Assembly: GCA_025716815.1 (NCBI GenBank)
Contig: JAIXMN010000029.1
Span: 248,001-312,000 of the forward strand
From: Dichotomocladium elegans
Lineage: Eukaryota; Mucoromycota; Mucoromycetes; Mucorales; Lichtheimiaceae
Reading direction: 5' to 3'
DNA length: 64,000 nt
The notes below the pieces were generated by a model. It saw only the letters and a program-made list of their open reading frames with translations. It searched no databases and was not told where the DNA came from. A program made the position numbers and the translations under genes. Position 1 is the first letter of the stretch. Each line of letters starts with the position of its first letter. Shown here in pieces: positions 12,878 through 22,783 of this stretch.

Positions 12878-14065
12878 ATGATCCGGCTGTTCTCATCAAA
12901 ACCTGCCTATAGTCCGATTACCACAGTACGGTCCCGATTCTTTAACTACAAATTCCTTATCAACATCGTCAAGTGGATCGCCATTATCGCCATCACTAGC
13001 GCGCTCTCCTTCTTCATTATATTTCGAATCGATACAGATTTGCGCATTTATGTACCCCAGTGGCTCGCCTCTCCCGAAGTTGTGATCGTTGAGCCACTTT
13101 CAAACGCTGGTTCCTGCTATTCTGGCGATATCGCCCCTATATACCAGCAAGGTTACAAGACCCAGCAAGTAAAATATATTCCAGGCTTTCGGCTCCAAGA
13201 TGATACTTGTTTCGGCTATGCAGCTACCATTTCCGAGCCAATCCAACCCGCTGCGATAACCAATATTACGATCGCCACCTCAGTTTCCTCCAGTGTCATC
13301 AATTCCACCAGTACAACAGTGGCCATATATTTCCATACCCACTGGTCGTCCGATAATAACCGCCTGATCTTTGGAAACACTCAACTTGCCATGGCACGAT
13401 CCTTTGTAGCGACCCAGCAGAATCCTGCTACAACTTTGATTATCTGGATCTACGAACAAGACGAGCTCGCACTCGTCCAATCAGTCGCGTGGAAAGCTGT
13501 AGAGAAGCACACTAACCGTGTAAAATACGAAATCATCGCAGATGAGTCAGTGGCATTTGCGGCGCTTTCCAAGTACGGCGGTTTGTGGTTTGATATCAAT
13601 ACATTGTTTGTCCGGGATTTTTCACCGTTACTATGGGATAATGACTGGATCGCACAGGCAACATGTTCCACGGGCGTCTATGGTAATCCATTCTTGGGCT
13701 CCTCCATGATGTATTTCCACAAGCGCTCCCCGCATCTTTGTGAACTCAAGAGCGCAGTGGCCGCCGTGGGAATCACTGGAGCCGATCGAGATGACAGAGC
13801 AGGAGAGCTGTACTACCGTGTCTATCAGCGTCTTCTACGGAATGGACGCAAACCGTGGGCGATATTGCCTTGGTGTTATGTCAACCCATCCCAGTGCTCA
13901 AGCCCAAATCGACTGCAGGACCCTTTCGCCCCCAGCGGCAGCTTCGACCTGCGCATGATAGATAGTATTTTCGCTTACCATTACCATTCAAATCCTCCAT
14001 CAGAACCTTCTGGGCTCATTTATACTTACCTAGATAATAAGTATTCTAATATATTAAATTGGTGA
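12878..14065 (+). CDS. Type II membrane glycosyltransferase with DXD-like motif
   Basis: Single exon of 395 aa from the ATG at 12878. The same frame is open back to an ATG at 12695, but that leader lacks character and the shorter start puts a transmembrane anchor (residues ~27-47, 'IVKWIAIIAITSALSFFIIF') right after a basic N terminus, as in Golgi glycosyltransferases. The lumenal domain has the GT32/GT44-like block 'ALSKYGGLWFDINTLFVRDF', where family members normally show a DXD metal/sugar-nucleotide site. Here it reads DIN, so the second acid is Asn. Two N-glycosylation sequons lie in the stem. Likely a protein or lipid glycan-extending enzyme in the Golgi; the donor cannot be predicted. 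The gene ends 190 bases before the convergent Gemin8-like gene. Confidence 0.75.
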   Translation: MIRLFSSKPAYSPITTVRSRFFNYKFLINIVKWIAIIAITSALSFFIIFRIDTDLRIYVPQWLASPEVVIVEPLSNAGSCYSGDIAPIYQQGYKTQQVKYIPGFRLQDDTCFGYAATISEPIQPAAITNITIATSVSSSVINSTSTTVAIYFHTHWSSDNNRLIFGNTQLAMARSFVATQQNPATTLIIWIYEQDELALVQSVAWKAVEKHTNRVKYEIIADESVAFAALSKYGGLWFDINTLFVRDFSPLLWDNDWIAQATCSTGVYGNPFLGSSMMYFHKRSPHLCELKSAVAAVGITGADRDDRAGELYYRVYQRLLRNGRKPWAILPWCYVNPSQCSSPNRLQDPFAPSGSFDLRMIDSIFAYHYHSNPPSEPSGLIYTYLDNKYSNILNW

Positions 14066-14253
14066 TTCGGAGAAACGGTGAAAGACAAATTGGAAAATAA
14101 AATACGTCAATAGCAATTTAGATATCACAGACACATAAGCACAAAACCCATTGGCATATTGGCATTAAGAAAGGAGGGAGAGGAATGTGCTCAATCGGGA
14201 ATACTTTGGAGAGATCGAGGATGGAGATCATGATCGCCTTCGTCCTCTCACTT

Positions 14254-14909
14254 TTACAAACGGATCGGGAGGACCGGCCAGAGTACCACAGCTTCTTTCG
14301 TAGTTTGACAGGACTTGAGATAATTCGCATCCAACAATCTTTCTTGCATTCGTGTCTCGTCGGATAAAGAAAATGTGTGATCTTTTTTCAACAAGACAAG
14401 GTGCCGCGCCGACACTTCCACGCCGTTGCGATGTAGTGCGCTGCTTATAAAGTTATCATCATCATGATCTTCTTCAGCATCCATTTTTTCGTCGAGAGTT
14501 TGGCCTATAAAATGATTGCATGGGTTATATATATCTAGGAAAGAAAAAATCCGCAATGGCTAGCAATTTTTATCATCAATGCATTGAGACACTTGCGTTC
14601 TTTTCGGTAGGCTTCCGAATGCCGAAAAATCTCAATCGCCTCTTTGGATAGGCCATTCGAAACCTGCTGCTCGTTTTCCACCACTGATTCTTTCGCTTCG
14701 TCGCATTGTTCTTTTTCTTGCATGACATTGTGCCGATCACAGGAGACCTGCTCAAGTTCCTGATAATCTTCGCAATTACCATGAGGGTATTGGGAGGCAA
14801 TCCAATCAGGAGGATAAAGCTGATTCCGCAATAGGTATTTCCATTCCTGAACTTGATGTACGCTAAAATGCTGCGAATGAAAGGAACCAAATGCAAGCCG
14901 ATTTTTCAT
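14254..14909 (-). CDS. Gemin8-like SMN-complex protein
   Basis: Two exons, 14909-14591 and 14504-14254, give 189 aa. The second exon frame fixes the junction phase, but the implied donor (GTCTCA) is weak, so that border is tentative. The resemblance to Gemin8 lies in an N-terminal Trp-rich stretch ('VHQVQEWKYLLRNQLYPPDW'), a central 'FRHSEAYRKERK' block matching the charged helix of metazoan Gemin8, an acidic segment, and above all the C terminus 'VVLWPVLPIRL', which matches the conserved tail (WPVIPLKF in animals). Gemin8 tethers Gemin6/7 to SMN for snRNP Sm-ring assembly. Identity comes from motif recall only; no other SMN-complex gene is in the window. Confidence 0.6.
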
Positions 14910-14982
14910 TGTATAGAATGGGAAAGAGGAAGAGCTAGTTAGGTCAGCCCCGACGGGAAATTTATCTAAAAAAATATGCGTC

Positions 14983-15274
14983 TGAAAACAATCAGCTTAG
15001 CACGCCACCCTAGTGTACAAGCACGGAAAGCCTGTGCAGATAGTAAGGTAAGGCGCCTGGCATAATTGGTGACCATAGGAACAAAGCATAAACACCCGGC
15101 AGTGACAGCTTTCATAGATGCGAAGTACAGATAGTTAGCATAGAAAGCCGCGTAAGGTACCGATCATAGACGCGACTCATAGGCCGTCGGCATAGACCGC
15201 CAACCTCCCCCCGGGTAGCCAGCCCGATTAAGACCTTTGTAGGCCTACTGCTGATAACACTCATTCGCAATTAA

Positions 15275-15305
<31 letters not shown>

Positions 15306-15903
15306 GACATCTTCAGAGATTCGAGGTGAATGACTTGTAGGCTCACGTCCTTCAGTCCTCCGGGCTCAAGAAGAATTTCTGACGTTATCCTTTCTACTCC
15401 AACGACAAATGCATTATAGGATCGGTCAGGAGTAGCAAAAGAAAAATTCTATGCTTATAGTACATGATTTCATTCATCCAAGTTGCCCCATGGATTACAC
15501 TATGGGCTCTCAGTTTCGAATATAATTTGCCTCTGCGTGCTGGCCGTTTAAGTTCTTCCTGGTTTTGATGGCTAATTCTGTTCGCTGTATGCTATGTGGT
15601 TCCCCTTGAGAATTTCGTCGCTTGATTTAATTTGCCGTCTATACTTGCCTTCTGCGTTTTGCCGGCTCTACCTACCGGCCGTCTATGTCGGCGGTCTATG
15701 CGTCGCATCTATGATCGATGCTTTAGCTGGCTTTCGATGCTATTACTGTACCTATCCATGCTTCATTTTTATGTATACTGTCTCTGCCAGATCCTTACGC
15801 TTTGCTCCTATAGTCACCGTCTATGCCGGGCATTTTACCTTACTATCTGCGCAGGATTTCGATGCGTGCACACTATGGTGGCATGCTCGGTTGATTGTTT
15901 TCA
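14983..15903. repeat. Long inverted-repeat (foldback) element, about 0.92 kb
   Basis: The left arm (14983 to ~15215) and right arm (~15670 to 15903) are imperfect reverse complements of each other over roughly 230 bases. Shared blocks include the outer end TGAAAACAATCA, the block GCAGATAGTAAGGTAA (exact in both arms) and repeated CATAGACG/CATAGACC units. The arms look about 70-75% alike by eye, so the element is old. The ~450-base loop holds a (TA)n run at 15280-15305. No transposase frame lies inside. It may be a MITE/foldback transposon remnant or a hairpin-RNA locus. No target duplication was identified. Confidence 0.75.
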
Positions 15904-17110
15904 CCTACAGTCTGGGATTGATGACTATACTGACTTGGTAGGCTGTCTGCGTATGCTGAACCTCTAGGCATGCTTTGCATGTGCCTGTTCAGGTTGGATT
16001 ATGTGTTACGCCAATTTCGCTTGACATTACGCGATCTTTGGAGCTGGTGCTATTCGGCACGCATTGGCGGAAAGAAGGTAATCAAGTGCGGAGAAAAAGC
16101 TGGAATCATGTACATACTGTTGGAACGAATAATTCATACGTAATGAGATCATATCGCATACGATGGCAACTGAACCTAGCAGATCCTTCGCTGGATACCT
16201 AGGCAATAGAATCTGGTGCGTACAAGTTTACATGCGTTGTGGGCTATTCGCGTATGCCGCTGAACAGATAACGTATCCTCATTCCACCACGACTAATCAC
16301 GATTGATCCAACATCAGCGGGTAACCCTTACCTTCTATGTTATGCTGGCCCCTAGATGGAAATCTCCCTCTGCCTACAACCAACCCTAGGGTATTTTTAT
16401 ATTAGCGCAAGAACATGTCATACCTATCCATGTAACTATCAAGTTCTTCCGATTCCTTTCCATCTTTCTCCCAGATGCCCATGATCTACGATGTAATATA
16501 TTCATAAAAGTTCCCGCTGAGATGCCAAGAACAAAATATATGAGAGCGGGATGGAAAGATGGCGCAGAGGACAAGCGCGCGAGGTCTTAGTGCAGTCTCT
16601 TGCAAATTTGTACGGACTGCTCTCAGGACGAACCAGCTGTTCCGGCAATTCTGTTATTTCGTCGATGCGACGGTGTCTTCAAGAAGATGATAGAGAACCC
16701 AATGTTAGGACAATAAATAACAGAGATTGGTTACAAAGGATGACTTTAAAAAGGACAAACGGCGTTGAGGGATGCAAGTCAGTTTGGGGAATCATCATCT
16801 CTATTCATGGGCTTATACGCCGAAGTTGCATCTTAAAATTCAGGTTGCGCGTAGCAATTCTTCAACATATATGACATAGATATTCTGTGTGAAAGAAAAA
16901 GTCTTGAATATAGTATGCTTCCTCATCAACGCCTGTTTGCATCGGCTGTGCTCATGGCGATTATGGATACGCGAGTTCTTTGCCCGACGCCTTTTCCGGC
17001 CTATGCAACATTTGATTGGTCATTCTGCGACCTTCTAAGCTGGCGGCATACTAGGACCTGTGATTTTGCGATATGGTGTGTGCGTTTGTTGCTGTTGCCG
17101 TGATAGTACA
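15904..17110. other. Intergenic region upstream of the AAGAB/Irc6 gene
   Basis: About 1.2 kb. A small minus-strand frame (16574-16386) with one hydrophobic stretch ('HPALIYFVLGISAGTFMNI') is the only coding hint and is not supported further. Nothing else recognised. Confidence 0.4.
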
Positions 17111-18296
17111 ATGAGCCGCGTTTTGCGTAACAAGATCTTGCTTGTTGGTACAGGCCTCTTGGATTTTGTAAAAGGTGCTTCGACCCAAATATCAACAGCG
17201 AGCAGCACCGGAGGTCTAACCGCTGGCCAGGCATCTACCAGTCCTCCGAACTAGAATTTCCTCAAGACCGAGTCGACAATGAATTGAAAAAATCAAACGG
17301 ATTGCATTCAGGCATCATAATTCCTTGGAGAATCGAAACAAAGTACTACACTGCTACTGTCGAGTTCTGGCTGGATGAACTCGAAGGCGACGATAAGGCT
17401 GAAGTGCTCAAGAGCTATGTGGATCCTGACAATGGCATCGGTGATGTGGTCGATGCGCTTGTTTATGTGTTCCGAAAGGACAAGGTACCTTGAAACCTGC
17501 TTGTTACAAAGACGCTACAAGATTTTGTTGTAGGATGCTAATGCGTTTCTAGCGCGATTCTTTTGAGGGCATCAAGGAATGGCTACCATTTGTTGAAAAA
17601 CACGAGCCTTCCATCCTTATGTGCGCCGGGTTACCTGCCGGGGAAGATAATGTGGAGCTTCCTGACATCGAGGACTGGTGCTTGGATCACCAATTTGAGT
17701 ATGTGGATCTTGATGAGAAGACGGTGGAGCCACTGGACAAGGCTGGGTGGGATTTGGCAGTGGATATTTTGCAGACAAATCTCTGGGATGGCATGACTGA
17801 GCATAAAGCAACGGCCCAACGATCAGAACCGCAAGGAAATGAAGGAGACGAGGAGCTGATGCGCGGTAATCATGAGAAATGTGAAAAAAAGAAAGCAAAA
17901 CCAAAGGCCAAGGATATACTCATTAATCGATTAATTCAGAATTGCAGCAGCTCAAGCTGGATCATCAACAGGATGAAGGTAACGTATAATGGGCTTATAT
18001 AGCTAAGAACTAATAGAAGATAAACTGTATATATTAGAGTTAGATCTGCCTTCTCAACATGAGGTCAAGGAAATGCAAAGACTACTCTTTGGCGGCTTGG
18101 ACGATGAAGACGGTTTAGACAAAACGTTCGAAACAATGCAATCCTTGAGAGGTATAGCGATCAAAAGATGTGGAAAGGACTCTATCACTCAACCAAAACG
18201 TGCTGGATAGAGCAAGGAAAGGGGCTTTCTGACGAGGAACGGCGGAAACTAGCTGCAAAAGTTGCTTTATCATTCGCAGCTCAACTTGGCATCTAG
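17111..18296 (+). CDS. IRC6: Alpha/gamma-adaptin-binding protein (AAGAB/p34, yeast Irc6 family)
   Basis: Six exons, 17111-17174, 17231-17484, 17553-17865, 17940-17978, 18038-18151 and 18211-18296, join in phase to 289 aa. The family is a Rab-like GTPase fold that chaperones assembly of AP-1/AP-2 clathrin adaptors. It begins 'NKILLVGT' (beta-1), but the P-loop lacks the GKS/T signature, as in AAGAB pseudo-GTPases. Then follow 'GIIIPWRIETKYYTATVEFW', 'DALVYVFRK', 'WLPFVEKHEPSILMCAG', 'WCLDHQFEYVDL' and 'RIVQALN'-like 'AVDILQTNLWDGM'. The C-terminal helical domain ends 'LREQGKGLSDEERRKLAAKV', the hallmark of AAGAB. Exon 4 is only 39 nt; it was chosen over read-through because it restores a helical frame. 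A confident family call. Confidence 0.9.
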
Positions 18297-20250
18297 AACA
18301 AAACATACACTTATCACCGCAGCAGCGCCTTTCCTTCGTGCTGCCTTCCCATGGGCTGAAAAGATCCTAAGGAGCCTCAGATGTTTCATTTTTATAAAAA
18401 AAAATACAGCAGGATGTAGACATCTAAATCATATAGGCGCTGTCATCAACGACGTCGTAAAAATCAGAGTTTCTCGTACACAAAGAGGCAAGTAGCTTAT
18501 ACACATTGAAGCAGTCAGTCAGCCAGTTTGCCCTTTTGCTTTTAAGGCCGGTTATCTCTTCCTGCATCCTGACAAGCTGCATATAGACCAAAACTACAAA
18601 GGCAACGGTCCCTGGAAATCACATGTTACCAAGTGTCGTTCGCGTATATCATGGCCTGGTCTTAGTTTTTCCGCATGCTGCTTGCGGAAGATGACATACG
18701 CTGTACTAGAATGATCAGGCTGGTTCTACAAATAAGGAAAGAGGTGTATTTTCGAGCCTCATGCATGGAAACCACTTTTACCGTCCTTTTGCTCACATGG
18801 TTCCATCGCGTAAATAAGCTTGCAGCTACTCTTATTGCAAATTCAAACACATGCCTCCTGGATCATTGTACAGCGAGCTCCAAATCGTCTTCTAATACAC
18901 ATCGTGGAATTACCCCATATGTAAAACACTACATCTTAATTTTATCTTGATGCCAATAGCTTGTCATGCTTGTTTCATTACCGTGTTTATCCTTCGTTGA
19001 AAAAAAGAGAGAAAGGAATCCTAGATCTCATATGCATTATCTAGAAGCTTCTGGGAAGTACTGCAGATGATGGTACATGTTGTCCTTTAATACGCGCGAT
19101 TCAGCCACCGGCACCGGCATTGCAGTACATAAAGGGATGATGCAAACACTCCAAGCTGCCTTCTGATATACATATATGGGTGGTGGCATCCGATACGAAT
19201 CGGTTACTGTATTATGAGTGTAGGGCATTCGGAAACGTTTGCAGGTGAGAATATAGAAATGGCATGTGTTACGATGCATAGGAGGACCACAATAGTAAAT
19301 GATTAAATACGCGAAGAGGAGGTTCATTTTAGTCCTTAGAACTATTCCCTTCTTCCTCCTCCTCTTTCCGGAAAGAGTATGTAGTCCAACAAAAAAGGGA
19401 AAGGCAATGGAGTCAATCATTTGGATAAGCACCTTGATCCATCCATGGATAGATGATCCAGTGTGTGATTAGGGGATACTTCTTTTTTGCAAAGGAACGC
19501 CCTCTCCCCTCTCCTGGTAATTACCAAGTACAGCAGCACACCACCACCACTGCCTGACGAAACAAATTACTTGATTAGGCAATCACACAAAGTTATCAAT
19601 TGACCAACCCCTTGTCTTTTTGCGAGGCACTTGCTTGCTCTAGACTTCCGGTCCATGGCCGCGAACCAGTTAAAACGTAAGGATTTTCTCCTTCCTTGAT
19701 CGAACCGTTGTGCAACTTGGGGACGGCCCGCATCCGATGGAACGTCCCTTTTTTTTTGGGTTGAAAATAATTCTCATCCGCGGCAGCTGACTTCTTGTTC
19801 CTGCGAGCTTGGCCATTCATCTTCGACGGCTGGTTCAAGAAAAACGGATAGAGTTCCACCGAAAGCGCAGGCACCATACTGCTTCTTTTGAATGCGGATC
19901 AGATCAGGATGCAATGACCGAGGAGTTGGCGCCCATTATTCTGGATCACCCATTAAGAACTGCAAAAGAAAAAAAATTATTTTTAAAATGTACTTCTTGA
20001 TATGCATCACTTGTTCGTTCTCAATGCCACGATGATTTTTTATTTATTCATCGGATTACATAGAATTGTATAATGCTACTCTCTCGCTTTCTCTCTTTGT
20101 CTCGCTCCTTAATGCCACGTTTTCACCTCGGAAAATGCAAAAACTCTATCCGCAAAAGTTGCTGGAAAACTCATACCCGAAAATATAGGATAGGCAAACC
20201 GGGTATTTAAGAGGTCCTAATTGACCACCCAAAGTTGCCTTATCAGCTAC
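18297..20250. other. Intergenic region of about 2 kb
   Basis: Apart from the small frame at 19596-19820 (separate entry) no gene is supported. A minus-strand open stretch at 19432-19037 (131 codons) has no recognisable motif and odd composition. The last 200 bases, with CT-rich DNA and GC-poor boxes, should include the sugar-transporter promoter. Confidence 0.4.
19596..19820 (-). CDS. Small basic hypothetical protein (74 aa)
   Basis: The ATG at 19820 opens a Lys/Arg-rich 74-codon frame starting MNGQARRNKKSAA. It is polar, lacks membrane segments, and looks like a disordered small protein. A longer frame extends upstream to 19877 only through a non-ATG codon. No homologue is recognised and no splice partner was found, so it may be a chance frame. 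Confidence 0.3.
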   Translation of the reverse strand: MNGQARRNKKSAAADENYFQPKKKGTFHRMRAVPKLHNGSIKEGENPYVLTGSRPWTGSLEQASASQKDKGLVN

Positions 20251-21897
20251 ATGGCATCCTCTCTACGGCTTCGTGTTCTCTTCTGTGCGATTGTGGCCAG
20301 TCTTGGAACATTCAACTGCGGCATTAACACAAGTGTCCTTAATATACCTGGCCATTACGTCTATTATACTTGTCCAGGAGACCATCTCCCGGGAACTTCT
20401 TTGCCTCTATGCATCCCCATGGGCGACTGGATCTGGTAAGTCAATTTTATTCTTCAAGCTAGACATTGTATACAATGCGAATACGCGAGTTGAATTCGTT
20501 ACGGTATGCTATAGGGGCCTTGTGAATGGGATGTTTGCCCTTGGTGGTCTCATCGGTGCTATGGTCGGCGGCCGTCTCTCGGAAAAGTTTGGTCGCCGTG
20601 ATTCGATGTTGATGATCAACATTACATTCTTGATTGGTGCTGCACTTTCCGCAACAGCAACCACCAGTGTTCAATTGGCAATTGGACGTGTGTTTGTAGG
20701 CGTCGGTTCGGGGTCCATGGTATGTTACTAAGCACCGCGCAGCGTGTGTGTGTGTGTGTGTGTGTGTGTATGCTAGCTGTACATCATCAGATGCTCAATC
20801 ATCGGCTATGATAGTATACGATTGTACCCATGTATATTGCCGAAATCGCGCCGACTTCGCATCGAGGTGCTCTCGTGGGGATTCTGCAGCTTTTTGGTGT
20901 GCTTGGAGTATTCATCATAGAGGCCGTCGGCATTGGCCTCCAGTCTTATGTCGGATGGCGCATTGCTACTGCCATCACAGCCATCCCCACAGCTTTGCAG
21001 ATTCTCGGATTGCCGTTTTGCATACGATCTCCGCGCTGGCTGATCAGCCAAAATCGACTTGATGAGGCTCGTGCTGCTCTTCTCAAGGTGCGAAAAGATG
21101 GAGATATTGAGCTCGAGTTTGCTGAGATGGTCGGGAACAACACAACGCTTCCTCGCAGTGATCAAGACAAGATAGTCGCGGAATACGCATCCACCATTGA
21201 GGTCGACAGTAGCAGCAATCAGAACAACCGAGTGACATTTTTTGATATGATGCGAATTCCGGTATTGGCCAAACTCATCTTGAAAATGATGGTGATCCAC
21301 GCCGGTTTCCATCTGACTGGTATCAACGCAGTCATGTATTATTCTACAACGCTTTTCGCGGCAGCCTATGGATCAGCAGCAGCTTATATATCTGTGGGTG
21401 TCGCAGCAGTAAACGTGGTCACGACGATGGTTGCCTTGTTAGTCGTCGATCGACTCGGGAGAAAGGTTCTCATGTTGTGGTCTACCGCAGGAATGTGCGT
21501 CACGTGCGGTCTGATGACTGCAAGCCTTTGCGTCGGCATACCACCTCTTCAGGTGGTCAGTATTATCCTCTACGTTGGAGCATTTGCCATTGGTCTAGGC
21601 ATCGTCCCGTTCCTCTACGTAGCAGAGTGCTTCCCAACCTATGCCGTCGGTGCCGCATGTTCAGCAAGTCTCGTATCGAACTGGCTTTGTAACTTCATAG
21701 TAGGGTTTCTGTTCCCAAGCCTCCTGACTGCTTGCGGCAACTACGTGTTTCTCATCTTCGCAGTTGTGTCGCTGGTGATGGTTGTGTTTATCTATTTTGC
21801 AGCAACCGAGACGAAATGCAAATCGATTGAAGAAATTGGTCGCGAGTTGGGATGGTACGGCATAGATGTCTCTGTTGTAACAAAATCGTCGTCATAG
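20251..21897 (+). CDS. MFS hexose transporter (sugar porter/GLUT type)
   Basis: Three exons, 20251-20435, 20515-20719 and 20815-21897, give 490 aa. The intron at 20720-20814 carries a TG microsatellite. Sugar-porter signatures are present: 'GGRLSEKFGRRDSM' (loop 2-3), 'VPMYIAEIAPTSHRGALVG' (TM4-5), 'RSPRWLI', 'HLTGINAVMYYSTTLF' (TM7 sugar site), 'DRLGRKVLM' (loop 8-9) and the end motif 'TETKCKSIEEI', a variant of PETKG. About twelve hydrophobic helices can be counted. The plasma membrane is the expected site. Sugar specificity is not predictable. The gene converges on the SHG1-like gene, 120 bases away. Confidence 0.93.
20743..20769. repeat. (TG)n microsatellite in the sugar-transporter intron 2
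   Basis: A run of about 13 TG units between the donor at 20720 and the acceptor at 20814. Confidence 0.9.
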
Positions 21898-22016
21898 CGT
21901 GTAATATTTGTAAGAACAATAAATAAAGAACAGGGGCAAAATGTACATATGCTGCATCCAGCAATTATTGGTGTTGCTTCCCACTGTGCAGGAAAATAAG
22001 ATTGTCCTTGCAAACC

Positions 22017-22499
22017 TCAGCTTGTCTCCGGTTTGCCAGGATCAGTATCATTGTTTGGAAGCACTTGCTGAATCTGTTCGTTGATTTGTTCTTGGTAGTA
22101 CTTCCTTTGGAGCGACATTCCAAGGACTTGCTCATGTACAGTTTGATACACGTTCGCTCTAAGGTCACGTGGCATTATAAGCTTACCGTCAAAGATTAAT
22201 CATACAATACGCGTTCGTTTACTTTTCTAACTCTTTCATGACATGACCGATAAAAGCCGATCGATCCTTTTCGAGCAGACTAGGATTTGCGTTTATCATT
22301 TCTTCCATGAAACTGTTAATCTTCGCCAGGAATGCCTGTCCCTCCGACTGTCGAATATAAAAGGTCTTTCTTTAGAACCACGCTCTGCAAATGACGAGGA
22401 CATGCTAACCTCATTCTGGAATTCCGTAAGTAGGTGCTTCCGTAACTGATCAAAAGTGCCATTTCGCTTTAACTGCATGACCACATCGTCTGCCTTCAT
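22017..22499 (-). CDS. SHG1: COMPASS subunit Shg1-like (BOD1/SHG1 domain) protein
   Basis: The first exon (22499-22410) encodes 'VVMQLKRNGTFDQLRKHLL', the start of the COMPASS-Shg1/BOD1 domain. Exon 2 begins at 22347 ('EGQAFLAKINSFMEEMI..LLEKDRSAFIGHV') in phase. The C-terminal frame, ending at 22017, reads 'ANVYQTVHEQVLGMSLQRKY' with a charged coil, as in Shg1 proteins. The second junction is not solved: the obvious donor AA/GTAAAC at about 22220 does not meet an AG acceptor in phase, whereas a donor after 'FIGH' with the AAG acceptor before 'LIMPRD' is in phase but loses a conserved-looking 'VMKELEK'. Shg1 belongs to the H3K4 methyltransferase complex. Confidence 0.7.
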
Positions 22500-22783
22500 G
22501 TTGGCGGAGTAGAAAGGTTGACGACGCTTTCCGCGCACCCGCCCCCACCCAAAAAAATTCTCGGCGTATTTTTAACCTACAACGTCATATTGATTCCTCA
22601 ATTCATTAACATCGATATTCGGTATGATCCAGCGGATGCATATAATTACATATTCAAGCACATGGTGTCTTATGTCGATGTGATTTCTGTAGTTTGTGCA
22701 AAGTGTGGAGGGGGCTACGAGAACCAAGATATAATAGCATATAGCGTACTATTCTATTATGGCATAGGAAATCGATATGATAG

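Noticed and set aside
16386..16574. Small minus-strand membrane-type protein (62 aa)
   Set aside because: One hydrophobic stretch only. A different frame downstream (IMGIWEKDGKESEELD) looks more protein-like, but no acceptable donor links them.
19037..19432. 131-codon minus-strand frame
   Set aside because: Composition rich in Tyr/His/Cys with no motif; start and stop do not fit nearby transcripts.
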